Assembly (NCBI RefSeq): GCF_030504985.1
Contig: NZ_JASERU010000026.1
Coordinates: 1 to 39,168 of the forward strand
DNA: 39,168 nucleotides
Direction: 5' to 3'
Origin: Fulvimonas sp. R45
GTDB lineage: Bacteria; Pseudomonadota; Gammaproteobacteria; Xanthomonadales; Rhodanobacteraceae
Shown: positions 15,918 to 25,600 of the stretch, piece after piece
Layout: every line of letters begins with the position of its first letter
Numbering within the stretch: the first letter of the stretch is position 1
The notes under the pieces: generated by a model
What the model was told of the DNA's origin: nothing
Seen by the model: only the letters and a program-made list of their open reading frames with translations
Databases searched by the model: none
Position numbers and translations under genes: made by a program

Positions 15918-18121
15918 GGCCGCCTCGGCTTGTAGTTTTGGGGTTCGTTTGGGTGGTTCGAGCCGGGAAACGCAGGCGTGTCCATCAGCACGACTTCGCA
16001 GCTGTTGTAGGCCTGGAATCGCGCCACGATGCCGTTGACGCTGGCGTAGTGCGTGGAGGGATGCCCCACGTTGACGGTGGCCGCCACGTTACCCATACCT
16101 GCACTGGTGTAGTACGTATGGCTGCCCGCACCCGTGGCCGGTTTGGTGGCGCGCTGATTGGCGGGCTCCGCGTCGGCATGCTGCGATGCGTAGCTCCAGG
16201 CCCAATAGGCGCCCGCGCTGTCGGCGGCGACGAACGTCATCTCACCAACATCATCGCGCCAGCCCTTCATAGACGCGGCTGCCACAGCTGCTTCCAATGC
16301 CATCAACGGTGCATTCGAGCCCTCTTTGTCCGCCTTCCGTTGCGCCGCGTCCAGCTTCTTGGCCAAGTCGTCGTCCACGTTCTTGCCGACGAAGCGCCAG
16401 TACTTGACGTAATTGTCTGGCCAGGTGAGCTGCAGGAAGCCCCGGCCATCCCACGGGTAGTAACGCGTTGATGAATTGTCCTCATGCAGCGTGGAAAACC
16501 ACATCGTTTCCTGCATCGCGTTGGCATAGAACGCCGCCATACGCAGTGGTGTGACGATGCCGTAACGCCGGCAAGCCTTGTTCAACTCGACGTGGTAGTT
16601 CGCGACCAGCGACTTCCTGACACCCACGTTTTCCGATACCCACGCATGCCCCGCTTTCCGCATTGCCGTCATGGGGAACAGCTGGAACATCTCGTCGGCG
16701 CTCAGCCAGCCGCACTGTCGGAACACCCGCACGAACTCGCGCGGATGGAAGTGCCAATGCTTCGCGGGGATGCCAAGGTTTGCCTCTTCCCAGAAACACA
16801 TTGCCTCGGCATGCTTCTGGAACTTCGGGAAGTCCTGCGGCTTCAGATACGACCCGGCCATGGGTCCGCCACCCGGTGGCGTCTCCTTGGTCAGCCATGA
16901 CCAGCGCGCTGCGATGCTGCCTTTCTCCCACTCGGTGGTGAACTGGCAGATCGTACGCGCCAACCGCGTCTGCATGTCCGCTCCACCGACCTTGCCCAGC
17001 GCTTTCGCCTGGCGGTCCTTGCTGGCCCCGCCGGTGTCGCCGAGGATCAGATCGACGAGCGCGGCGGAGTGGCAGCGGCTGTCCGTGTCCGGGTCATCAC
17101 CCACGATGCGCCAACCGGCCCAGTCGGGAAAATCGGCATCGCTGCAGGCATGGACGCCCTGGGCATGCAGGTTCACCCAACCTTGCCCGCCCGGGTAGGC
17201 CACCAGCTGCCAGTTCGGCAGGTTGGCGGTGTCGCCCACCGGGTCGAGCACGCGGCCGAAGCGCAGCAGCTCGTAGGCATCGCGCCCCACCGCCTGCTGG
17301 GCCGCGGCCAGGGCAACGGCCTGGTCAAACAGGGCAGCATCGGCGGGCACCGGCACCGTGCCCACACTCTGGCCATCCGTGCGGAGCGTGACGGCCTGTG
17401 CTTGTCCGGCCCGGCTCAGGCTCATGGCCACGATCAGGTCGTCGCCGCTCGTCCACGCGGGGGCCGGCAGCGCGGTGGTTTCGGTGAACGGCGTGGGATG
17501 GGCGGGTGATGCCGGCACGTGGTCGTAGAACGGCGTGCCGGCCGGCAGGCGCAGGTAGACGGAGCCAAACACCGCCGTCTTGCGCCCATCCTGACCGGTG
17601 GGCAACGCGCCGGACGCGCGGCCCACCAGGGCAGCGAGGTTGGCGTCGTCGCAGATGATCTCGAAGTGGATCAGCCCCGCCTCGCCGTCAATGCTTCCGG
17701 CCTGGCCCAGCTCGTCCTTGCGCCAGACCTTCTGGCCCTGCTTCACGCTGGGCGCGATCCGGCTCAAGTGCAGGGCGATCGAGAACCAGACCACGGTGAC
17801 GCCTTCGCCGATCTCAGTGGTGTGTTTGACGATGACGCAGCCGTTGTCGGTCCAGCCGCTGTAGTTCTGCGGATCGTTCGGGTCGTTGTTGGGCCGCTTG
17901 GCGGTACGCACGTAGGCCACGGTGCCGTCCGCGATGGCGCACACCGGCAACATGCCTTGAGGTCCGCGCGGCGCGCGCAGATGCACGCCTCCGTGCCATG
18001 CGAAATCCTTACCGAGCGGGAAGGCACCATCGCCGAAACCGCCCACGTCCATGGCTTGCCCGAGCCACGCATCGTCGCCACTGGCGGGACCCTGCGGCAA
18101 AAAGGGAGGACTGATGATCAT
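15914..18121 (-). CDS. Putative T6SS effector: M23-like domain plus GH19-like lytic domain
   Basis: A 735-residue protein next to vgrG2 with no signal peptide, as expected for T6SS cargo. Residues about 35-160 resemble the M23/LytM fold: HGGVH (43-47), an ADGTV strand (64-68), His118 in ALHLS, and IHFEI (151-155). The classical HxxxD is HxxxH here and the usual HxH is LxH, so metal binding may be altered or lost. Residues about 510-640 resemble GH19 chitinase/endolysin domains: QET with Glu538, Glu547 in HED, and GRGFLQLTW (559-567), then a Tyr/Trp-rich tail. The target is probably peptidoglycan. AAGGA lies 7 nt before the ATG, 10 nt after vgrG2, and the probable immunity gene overlaps its end by 4 nt. 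Confidence in cargo status is high, in the exact chemistry moderate. Confidence 0.85.
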   Translation of the reverse strand: MIISPPFLPQGPASGDDAWLGQAMDVGGFGDGAFPLGKDFAWHGGVHLRAPRGPQGMLPVCAIADGTVAYVRTAKRPNNDPNDPQNYSGWTDNGCVIVKHTTEIGEGVTVVWFSIALHLSRIAPSVKQGQKVWRKDELGQAGSIDGEAGLIHFEIICDDANLAALVGRASGALPTGQDGRKTAVFGSVYLRLPAGTPFYDHVPASPAHPTPFTETTALPAPAWTSGDDLIVAMSLSRAGQAQAVTLRTDGQSVGTVPVPADAALFDQAVALAAAQQAVGRDAYELLRFGRVLDPVGDTANLPNWQLVAYPGGQGWVNLHAQGVHACSDADFPDWAGWRIVGDDPDTDSRCHSAALVDLILGDTGGASKDRQAKALGKVGGADMQTRLARTICQFTTEWEKGSIAARWSWLTKETPPGGGPMAGSYLKPQDFPKFQKHAEAMCFWEEANLGIPAKHWHFHPREFVRVFRQCGWLSADEMFQLFPMTAMRKAGHAWVSENVGVRKSLVANYHVELNKACRRYGIVTPLRMAAFYANAMQETMWFSTLHEDNSSTRYYPWDGRGFLQLTWPDNYVKYWRFVGKNVDDDLAKKLDAAQRKADKEGSNAPLMALEAAVAAASMKGWRDDVGEMTFVAADSAGAYWAWSYASQHADAEPANQRATKPATGAGSHTYYTSAGMGNVAATVNVGHPSTHYASVNGIVARFQAYNSCEVVLMDTPAFPGSNHPNEPQNYKPRRP

Positions 18122-18131
18122 TGCGGTGTCC

Positions 18132-20699
18132 TTACCTCGATCTCGGATAGTTGCCGTGGAACGTGACCGTGCCCTCCGGCAACTTCAGCAACTGCGCCGC
18201 TTGGTTTTCCCCGCCCAGCCAATCGTGCGTCCCGCTCTTGACCGTGAAGTTCCCAGGGCAGGCGATGGTGATGTTCGGGCCGTCGAGGGTGATGGTGCTC
18301 TGGCCGGCCTGTAGCACGATGGTGTTCTTCGCCAGTACGTTGATGCGATCGGTGGTGCTGGTGACGGTCACCGATTGATCGGCGAGGATCTCCAGTGCGT
18401 CGGTATGCGCTTCCAGGCTGACCGGGCCGTGGTTGGCGACGAGCTTCATGCCGCCGTCGGCGGCGTAGAGGCCGGCGTTCTGGCCGGCGGCGAGGGCGAG
18501 GGTGGCGCCGGCGGCGAGGTGCGTGTCGCGCTGGCTGGTGAGGTGCTGGTGCCCGCCGGCGAAGAGGGCGGCGCTGGCGGGGGTGGTGAGGGCGAGGCTC
18601 TCGGGGGTTTCCAGCAACGCCACGGGCTGGGCGAAGCGTTCGACCGGGTCGCCGCCGCTGCGCTGGTCGCCCCGGGGCTTGGTGGCGGCCTGGCCGTTGA
18701 CGGTGCCGGCGTAGTGGCCGTCCTGCTGCGGGTCGATGGCCTGCTGCAGGTCGGCATGGGCCGGGTTGGCCTGGAGTGCGGTGGCCTTGGCTTGCATGGC
18801 GGCGCTGTCCAGCCGCTGGGCGGTGGTGGCGGCGGCCTTCAGCTGGCCCACGGCCTCGGCGGCGTCCATCGCCGTGGACTGGCCTTGCGGGCGGGCGGTG
18901 CCGGAGACGAGCACGCCTTCGCCGGCGCGGACCAAGGCCCAGCCGGCGGTCATCAGCTCGAAACCTTCGCCGCGGTAGGCGCCGCGCGTGTTGCCTTGCT
19001 GGTCGACCAGGTAGCCGAGGTTGAGCTGGCTGTCGGCCACGCTGTGGGCGAGGCTGTGGCGCAGCTGGCTGCTGGCGTCGTCCAGCACCCAGCGGGCACC
19101 GGGCTGGCCGGCGAGGGTCTGCGTCTGCAGGCCCGAGAGCGTGCCGGGATGGTTGGCGCTGCTGCCTTCGCCGGCGGCGAAGGGCGGCGCGGCCTGGCCG
19201 TTGTAGAGCGTGCCGACCACCACCGGCTGGTCGATGTCGCCGTGGGCGTATTCCACCAGCACCTCGTCGCCGAGACGCGGCACGAAGCTGTGGCCGTGGT
19301 GGGCGCCGGCATTGGCTTCGGCCACGCGCACCCAGGTGCCGGCGTGGTCGTCGCCCGGGGCGTGGCCCTCCGGGTTGCTGCGGCTGGCGGTGTCGGTGAG
19401 GCCGCCGGCCAGCGGCGCCACGCCCCGTTGCCACCAGAATTGCACCCGCACCTGGTGGTCCCGCGTGCCGGTGAGCGCGGCGCCGGGCACGCCGACCACG
19501 AGCGCGCTGCCGCAGCCGGGCGCCAGCGGCTTGTCGCGGTGGTCCGGGGCGATGCGGGTGCCGGCGGGAATCGCGAGGAAGGTATTGCGGTAGCTGCCCT
19601 TGCCCAGCGCATCGTCCGCCGCGTGGCCGAGCAGGTGCGGCAGGTCGGTGCCGAGGTTGTTGGTGGCGCGGTGTTCCACCCACAGCGGCACGAAGGCCTG
19701 CCCGGTGAGATCGGGATGGCCGGCGAGGGCGTAGGTCTTGCCCGCCTCCAGCGTGCGCACGGCGCCCTGGCCGGGGAAGCTGCGCGCCAGCAGGCGCAGC
19801 GCATCGAGGCGGGCAGCGGCCTGGCGATCGGCCTGCCCGGCGGTGTCGAAGCGGTGCGCGCGATCGGCCTCGAACACGTCCAGCGCGGGCAGTTCGGGCG
19901 CCGACCCGCCGGTCTCGGCCTGGGCGGAGCCGCTGACACCCTGCACCTGGTCGGCGGCCCAGCTGGTGGTGGCGACCTGGTCGGGCACGACCTGGCGGCG
20001 TTCGGAGAACAGCGTGATGGCGTCCTCGGCCTCGGTGGCGTCCACGCGGTGGAAGCGGATCGCGGCGGGCTCGCCGGCCGGCAGCGACTGGCTGGCGGCG
20101 GGGTCGAACACCACCAGGGTATGGCCGGGGCCGTCGCCGGCGCCGCCCTGGTCGTGCTCGAAGCGGAACGACAGGCCTTCCTCGCCCAGCAGGCGGCGCA
20201 CGAAGTCGGCGTCGGTCTCGCGGTACTGGGTGCAGACGGGGCGGGTGCGCAGCGTGGCAGTGCTGTCGTTGCGCCAGCGCAGTTCCGGGTGGTCGCCGAA
20301 CACCTGGCCGATCACCTCCAGCGCGGTCTTGTCCTGGACGATGAGCGTGTTGCGGCGCAGGCGCAGGAAGGCCAGCGCGGATTCCACCACCAGCCGGTAG
20401 CGCGCCAGGCCGCCATCGGCGCCCAGCGCGGCGGCGTGGGTGACGTAGCCGTGCCAGTCGCGGCGGCCACCGTCGGCGGTGGCCACGCCCAACCGGACCG
20501 GCCGGCCCGGTAGCGGCTGCAGGTCGATGAAGGCCGAGGCGCTGACGCAATCCAGCTCGAAGCGGAAGTCCTCGTTGACGCCTTCGCGGCCCTGGAAGCG
20601 TTCGACGATCAGGCCGTCGGCCGCGGCCGTGTCGAGGGTGATGAAGCGCGTGCGCTGCGAAAGCAGGTTCAGCCAGGCGGAAACATCCATTGCTTCCAT
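18132..20699 (-). CDS. vgrG: VgrG2, T6SS spike protein (TssI)
   Basis: An 855-residue full-length VgrG. The gp27-like head includes QYRETDADFVRRLLGEEGLSF at about residues 160-180. The gp5-like OB fold has EYAHGDIDQPVVVGTLYNGQ near 480-500. A long DUF2345 beta-helix needle follows, with repeats such as LAAGATLALAAGQNAGLYA and a final NITIACPGNFTVKSG. A short tail (about 30 residues) comes after the needle, with no fused enzyme domain. GAGGA lies 7 nt before the ATG at 20699. It begins a three-gene minus-strand cassette: spike, wall hydrolase, immunity. It sits 141 nt beyond the ompA-like gene, and no gene is seen in that space. Confidence 0.96.
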   Translation of the reverse strand: MEAMDVSAWLNLLSQRTRFITLDTAAADGLIVERFQGREGVNEDFRFELDCVSASAFIDLQPLPGRPVRLGVATADGGRRDWHGYVTHAAALGADGGLARYRLVVESALAFLRLRRNTLIVQDKTALEVIGQVFGDHPELRWRNDSTATLRTRPVCTQYRETDADFVRRLLGEEGLSFRFEHDQGGAGDGPGHTLVVFDPAASQSLPAGEPAAIRFHRVDATEAEDAITLFSERRQVVPDQVATTSWAADQVQGVSGSAQAETGGSAPELPALDVFEADRAHRFDTAGQADRQAAARLDALRLLARSFPGQGAVRTLEAGKTYALAGHPDLTGQAFVPLWVEHRATNNLGTDLPHLLGHAADDALGKGSYRNTFLAIPAGTRIAPDHRDKPLAPGCGSALVVGVPGAALTGTRDHQVRVQFWWQRGVAPLAGGLTDTASRSNPEGHAPGDDHAGTWVRVAEANAGAHHGHSFVPRLGDEVLVEYAHGDIDQPVVVGTLYNGQAAPPFAAGEGSSANHPGTLSGLQTQTLAGQPGARWVLDDASSQLRHSLAHSVADSQLNLGYLVDQQGNTRGAYRGEGFELMTAGWALVRAGEGVLVSGTARPQGQSTAMDAAEAVGQLKAAATTAQRLDSAAMQAKATALQANPAHADLQQAIDPQQDGHYAGTVNGQAATKPRGDQRSGGDPVERFAQPVALLETPESLALTTPASAALFAGGHQHLTSQRDTHLAAGATLALAAGQNAGLYAADGGMKLVANHGPVSLEAHTDALEILADQSVTVTSTTDRINVLAKNTIVLQAGQSTITLDGPNITIACPGNFTVKSGTHDWLGGENQAAQLLKLPEGTVTFHGNYPRSR

Positions 20700-20840
20700 G
20701 TGTCAGTCCTCAACCACCGTGCATGTCCGGGTCCCTGTCCCCGGAGCATATCGTCTTGCCCACGGCGTGGCGCGTCGCCGGGGCGGAATCGGAGAAACCC
20801 GACACGTTTTGCCGGCCGCGCGCAGGCCGACGCCGGGCGG

Positions 20841-21614
20841 CTAGTTCCTGCTGATCCGGAAATCGATGCGCCGGTTGCGCGCGCGCCCGGCCTCGGTGCC
20901 GTTGTCGGCGATGGGGTTGTCCGGGCCCTGGCCGCTCACCGACAGGCTGGCGGCCGGAATGCCCTTGCCGACGAGGTAGGCCTTCACCGCGCTGGCGCGG
21001 GCCAGGCTCAGCGCGATGTTGGCCTGCCGGTCGCCGGTGTTGTCGGTGTTGCCGACGATGGCGATGAACGGGTCGTCCAGCTTGCGGATCGCCGTGGCCA
21101 TCTCGTCCAGCACGCCGCGGCCTGCCGGGGTGAGGATGGCGCTGCCGCTCTGGAACTGCACCGTGCGGTTGGCCAGCGCGTCGTCCAGCACCTTCTGCCT
21201 GGACTGGCCGATGCGCAGGTTCTGCTTGATGCCGTAATGCGCATCGAAGGCGCTGGACAGTCCGCTGAGCACCTGCTGGCGCACCGCTTCGTTGGGCACC
21301 TCGCCGCTGATGTCGATGGTGTTGCCCTGCACCTCGAGCTTGCCGTGCGTGACCTGCTTCAGCCCGGGCGTGATCGCGCCGGCCACGTACTGGCTCCAGT
21401 TGGCGGGCGTCACCACGCCGCCGACCTCGACGTGGTCCACCACGCGGTCGGCGCCGTAGACCTGGCGCAGGCGTTCCAGCACCGAGGCCTTGGTGGTCTC
21501 GTTGGGCACGGTGCCGCTGACGACGACCTTGCCGTCGTCGCCGGACGCGGGCGTCGCCTGGGCCAGCGCCGCGGCGCTGGCCAGCATCAGCAGGCTTGCG
21601 ACGAGTATCCGCAT
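20841..21614 (-). CDS. BON-OmpA family protein, probable peptidoglycan anchor of the T6SS
   Basis: A 257-residue exported protein. The signal peptide ends near ALA|QA (about residue 18). Residues 28-65 and 92-125 look like two BON-type modules (KVVVSGTVPNETTKASVLER; IDISGEVPNEAVRQQVL). An OmpA-like peptidoglycan-binding domain covers about 145-257, with NTDNTGDRQANIALSLARA and the terminal ARNRRIDF. It may supply the wall anchor that TssL lacks. The ATG at 21614 is preferred because GGGAG lies 7 nt upstream; an ATG at 21620 would overlap the tagF stop by 4 nt and adds two residues. It is the last gene of the tssM-tagF operon. Confidence 0.88.
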   Translation of the reverse strand: MRILVASLLMLASAAALAQATPASGDDGKVVVSGTVPNETTKASVLERLRQVYGADRVVDHVEVGGVVTPANWSQYVAGAITPGLKQVTHGKLEVQGNTIDISGEVPNEAVRQQVLSGLSSAFDAHYGIKQNLRIGQSRQKVLDDALANRTVQFQSGSAILTPAGRGVLDEMATAIRKLDDPFIAIVGNTDNTGDRQANIALSLARASAVKAYLVGKGIPAASLSVSGQGPDNPIADNGTEAGRARNRRIDFRISRN

Positions 21615-21616
21615 GG

Positions 21617-22600
21617 TCATGCTCCCAGAAAGGTTTCGCGGAAGGTGTTGCGCGCGGTGCGCAGCGAGAGGCCGCCCTGGTCGGCGTAGGTGGACAGCTT
21701 GCGCAGCGCGGGGTCGTCGTGCACGTGGTCCTCGACCCATTCGGGGTCGTGCAGGGCGATGTAATCCTGTTCGGCCACGCGCGGGTCGAACATGGCCTGC
21801 AGGCTGCGCCCCTGCATGCCGTTGAAGCCCACCGCCAGCGCCGGCTGCGGGCCGTGGCGCAGCAGCACCAGCAGCTCGAAGTCGGCGCGGGCCAGGAAGC
21901 CGGAGACCAGGTCCAGCCACAGCGTGGACGCCAGGTTGCGGTACAGCGGGTCGCGCGGCAGCGGCAGCAGCAGGCCCTTGCCGATGCGCGCGGCGCCGCT
22001 GCTCATCACCGGCTGCAGCAGGATGCCGAGGCCGAGCAGGATGCGCCGCATCGAGACGCTTTCGTCACGGCCGCCGAGCAGGGCCTGCAGGCTTTCCAGC
22101 GTCTGCATCTCCAGGAAGTCCTGGAAGGCGGGGTTGAGCGATTCGTACAGCACGTTCACGTTGGCGCGGTTGTCCGCCAGCTCGCCCAGCGGCATGGCGG
22201 GGTCGGGGGCGTGGCGCGCGGCCAGCGTCTCGCGCTCCAGCCGCGACCACACCCGCGAGAAGGCCAGCGGGCTGCGCGAGAGGAAGGCCAGCGGCTGCGG
22301 CACTTCCATCGACACCGCGGTCATGAACGGGAAGCGCCGGCCGGAGGCGTCGGTGCTGGGCAGCAGGTGGCCGGCGATCGCGGTACGGCTGCGCGAGCCG
22401 AGGATCGCGAAGTTGAGCGGGTGGCCCATGTCGTAGAGCTGCTTCCAGGCCACGTCCTGCGACAGCTGTTCCAGGCCCTGGCCGGCCCAGCGGTCGAGCA
22501 TGGCGATCAGCTGGTGGTTGTTGCCCGGCGCCTTGAGGAAGTCGCCGCGGCTGGGCAGCTTGCCGAAGTAGCTGATGTTGAGTGCGAGTTCGCCGTTCAT
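21617..22600 (-). CDS. tagF: TagF (ImpM family), T6SS regulatory protein
   Basis: A 327-residue protein. The N-terminal ISYFGKLPSRGDFLKAPGNN (about residues 9-28) is the ImpM/TagF signature. RFPFMTAVSMEVPQP (about 90-104) and the DLVSGFLARADFELL stretch further on also fit. In Pseudomonas aeruginosa TagF represses T6SS firing through Fha; no fha, ppkA or pppA gene is seen here, so its partner is unknown. The ATG at 22600 overlaps the tssM stop by 4 nt. The frame stays open upstream inside tssM, but only this start gives the family N-terminus. Confidence 0.93.
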   Translation of the reverse strand: MNGELALNISYFGKLPSRGDFLKAPGNNHQLIAMLDRWAGQGLEQLSQDVAWKQLYDMGHPLNFAILGSRSRTAIAGHLLPSTDASGRRFPFMTAVSMEVPQPLAFLSRSPLAFSRVWSRLERETLAARHAPDPAMPLGELADNRANVNVLYESLNPAFQDFLEMQTLESLQALLGGRDESVSMRRILLGLGILLQPVMSSGAARIGKGLLLPLPRDPLYRNLASTLWLDLVSGFLARADFELLVLLRHGPQPALAVGFNGMQGRSLQAMFDPRVAEQDYIALHDPEWVEDHVHDDPALRKLSTYADQGGLSLRTARNTFRETFLGA

Positions 22601-25600
22601 GGCGCTCCCTCCATGGTGGGCTGCTTGGAGCCGTCGATGCTGCCGGCGACGGCGGCCGGCAGGCTGACGCCCTGCAGGCCCTGCTTCTGCGAACCGTCGG
22701 CGTTGGTCTGCGCGCCGCTGACCAGCTTCAGGTGCACGGTCACCGCGATGGCGTCGCGCGTCCAGGTGAGCGTGTAGTTGCCGCCGCCGTTGTTGGTGGC
22801 CTTGGCGGCCTTGATCAGCATGCCCAGCGCCTTGTCGCCGGCGAAGTCGGCCACGCTTACCGTGCGGCCGTCGAAGGTCACCGCGCTGACCTGCGCCACC
22901 GCGTTGGGCTGGCTGCCGTCCCAGGTGAACGGTTCCCAGGTGGGCGGGGTGTTGCGGTAGCGCAGGGTGTGGCCGTTGATGTTGATGGTGTACTCGCTGA
23001 TGCCGCCGCTGCCCGGTTCGGGCTGGATCATGAAGACGATCTGGTTGCCGCCGGCGGCGGTCTGGCCCAGCGGCGCCACCCATTGCGCGAAGCCGGCCAT
23101 CAGTTTCGGCGAGAGCGTGATGCCCATGTCAGCCCACTGCTTGGCGGTGAGCGTGTCGCCGCGGCGGTCGACCAGCGGGCCCAGGCCGTCGCCGGCGAAC
23201 TTGGCGATGGCGCCGGAGGGCCCGAAGACCTGGCCGATCTCGGCATCGGTGGCCTGGATCTGGCCGTGCGTGTCGAACGGGTATTTCCGCGCCAGGTTCT
23301 GCTCGAACGGCGTGTACACCTGCGCCGTCCAGATCTTGTTGACCTCGGTCTCGGTCGGCGGCACCAGTGCCTGGAAGGCCTGCATCAGCGGGCGCAGCAG
23401 CAGCGGGCGCAGGGTGTTGCGCTGGCGGTCGTCGAGGCCGTCGAGCATCTGCTCGTCGACCAGCTGCAGGCCCGACGAAAGCTCCGAACCGCTGCCGCCG
23501 AGGGTCTTCTGCATCAGGTCGCGCGCGCCGGGGCCCGGGTCGCCCTGGTTCTTGATCGCGTTGAGCCGGGTGCGCAGCTTGGCCAGCATGTCGAGGTAGT
23601 TGTTCAGCAACGGCGGGTTGTTGTCGCGCGCCACCATCAGCCGGGCCACGCCCGCGAAGGCGCTGCCCACCGGGCCGGCACGCAGCTTGCCGTCGCTACC
23701 GGGCGCCTTGACGTTGTCCAGGTTGACGTCCACGCCGGCCGGCGTGCGGCGCAGGATCACCCGCTTGAACCATTCCACGAAGCCGCCCTTGGCCGACTTC
23801 AGTCCCTGGTCCACCAGCGAGGGGTTGTCCCAGGACGTCTGCCGGTAGACCGTCTCCAGCAGCTTGCGCATCGGCGAGTCCTGCGGGTCGCCCAGCACGT
23901 TCATGTCCTTCACCGCGGCGTCGAAGCTGCCGAAGACGGTCACCGACACGCCCTGCAGGAACTTCTGCCACTGGGCGACGTAGTCCTTGTCGTAGAGCGT
24001 CTCCAGCTGCTTCTGGATCTGCTCGGGGCTGCCGGACAGGGTGAGATCGGTCTGCTGGGTGGTCTGCAGCACCCAGTCGGTGGCGTTGAGCTCGTTGTTG
24101 GCGGCGTCGCGGATGGCGTCCTTGACGTAGCCTTCCCAGGCCTCGCGGGTGAAGGTGCCCGGGATCGCGTAGCTGCCCGCCAGCAGCCCGCCGCCCTGGT
24201 CGCCCAGGATCGAGGCCACGCTGACCGACGGATAGCGGGTGGCGGCGCGCGCCTGGATCTCGGCGTACACGCGGTTGATCGCCGGCATGCCGCGCATCAC
24301 GTGGCGCAGCGCCTGGCGGGTGTCGTCCACCAGCGCCACCTTGTCGTCGATGGTGGGCCAGCCGGGCTGGTCGTACTGGGCCACGTAGAAGCTCATCAGG
24401 CGGTCGGCGCTGCCGATCAATTGGTCGCGGGTCATCATGCCGCGGTTGGCGTCCAGCCATTCGCGCCAGAAGCGGGTGAGCTGGTCGGACAGGTGCACCG
24501 GCTCGACCCGGCCGGGATCGCCCAGCATCAGGTAGGCCTTGAGCGCGTTGTAGGCGTCCTGCGCATTGGTGGGCGAGGGCGCGAGGTAGGTGCCGGGCGG
24601 TGCCTGCGCGGCGCCGGCATCGGTGCCGGGCCTGGCCTGCACCAGTTGGTCGCGGTGCGCCACCACCTTGTCGAGATAGGCCTCCAGGTTCTGCGCCACC
24701 GGCACCAGCATCAGCTGCTGCATGCCCTGGAAGTATTCCGCGCGCAGCCGGTGCTCGATGTTGCCGCCCTGGTACAGGCCCAGGCCCAGCATCAGCGGGT
24801 GGTCGTGGCGGTAGGTGTCGAGCTGCTGCAGCCGGTCCTGCAGGATCTGCAGCGCCTGCAGGCGCGACTGCAGGTCGATGCGGCCCTTCTGCATCTCCAC
24901 CACCTTGTCCAGGTCGGCCTGCACGTTGGCCACCAGCTGACGGTTGTTGGTGTACGACCAGGCCCAGCCGCCCAGCGCCAGCCCCAGCGCCAGCGCCGAG
25001 CCCAGCAGCACCGCATAGCGCGTGCGCATGCGGTGGCGGCTGGAGTACTGCCGCACCAGCTGCCTGTCGGCGAAGATCACCTTGCGGAACAGGTCGAGCA
25101 GGAAATAGCCCTTGGCCGAGGTGGCGCCGTTCGCGCCGCCGTTCGCGCCGTCGGCGCGCGACAGCCCGTAGCGCTGCGCGATGCGGTCGGAGGCATGGTG
25201 CACCGAGGCCGCTTCCTGCAGCGCGCTGGTGAAGTAGAAGCCGCGGAATACCGGGCGGAACTGGAACGGGTTGTCCTCGAACAGCGTGGTGATGAAGGTG
25301 CGCAGCGTGGCCTTGATGCCGGTGAACTCCAGCGGCAGCGTGAGCAGGCCCGGCGCCAGCGCGTTGCCGCGGTTGAGCGACATCTGCGACAGGCTCATCT
25401 CCTTCAGGCCTTCGGAGAGCTCGTCGAAGTAGCGGTCGAACTGCTCCACCGCGTTGATGTTGCCGTCCGGCTGGAACGGCAGCGTGGTGCCCCACACGCG
25501 CTCGCGCTCGGCGTCGTCCAGGGTGTGGAAGAAGTCGTTGAAGCCGGCGATCAGGTCGGCCTTGGTGAACACCACGTAGACCGGGGCGATCACCTCCAGC

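Noticed and set aside
18375-20513. A 712-codon plus-strand frame over vgrG2
   Set aside because: It is an antisense shadow of vgrG2, Gly/Ala/Val/Arg-rich with no domain signature.
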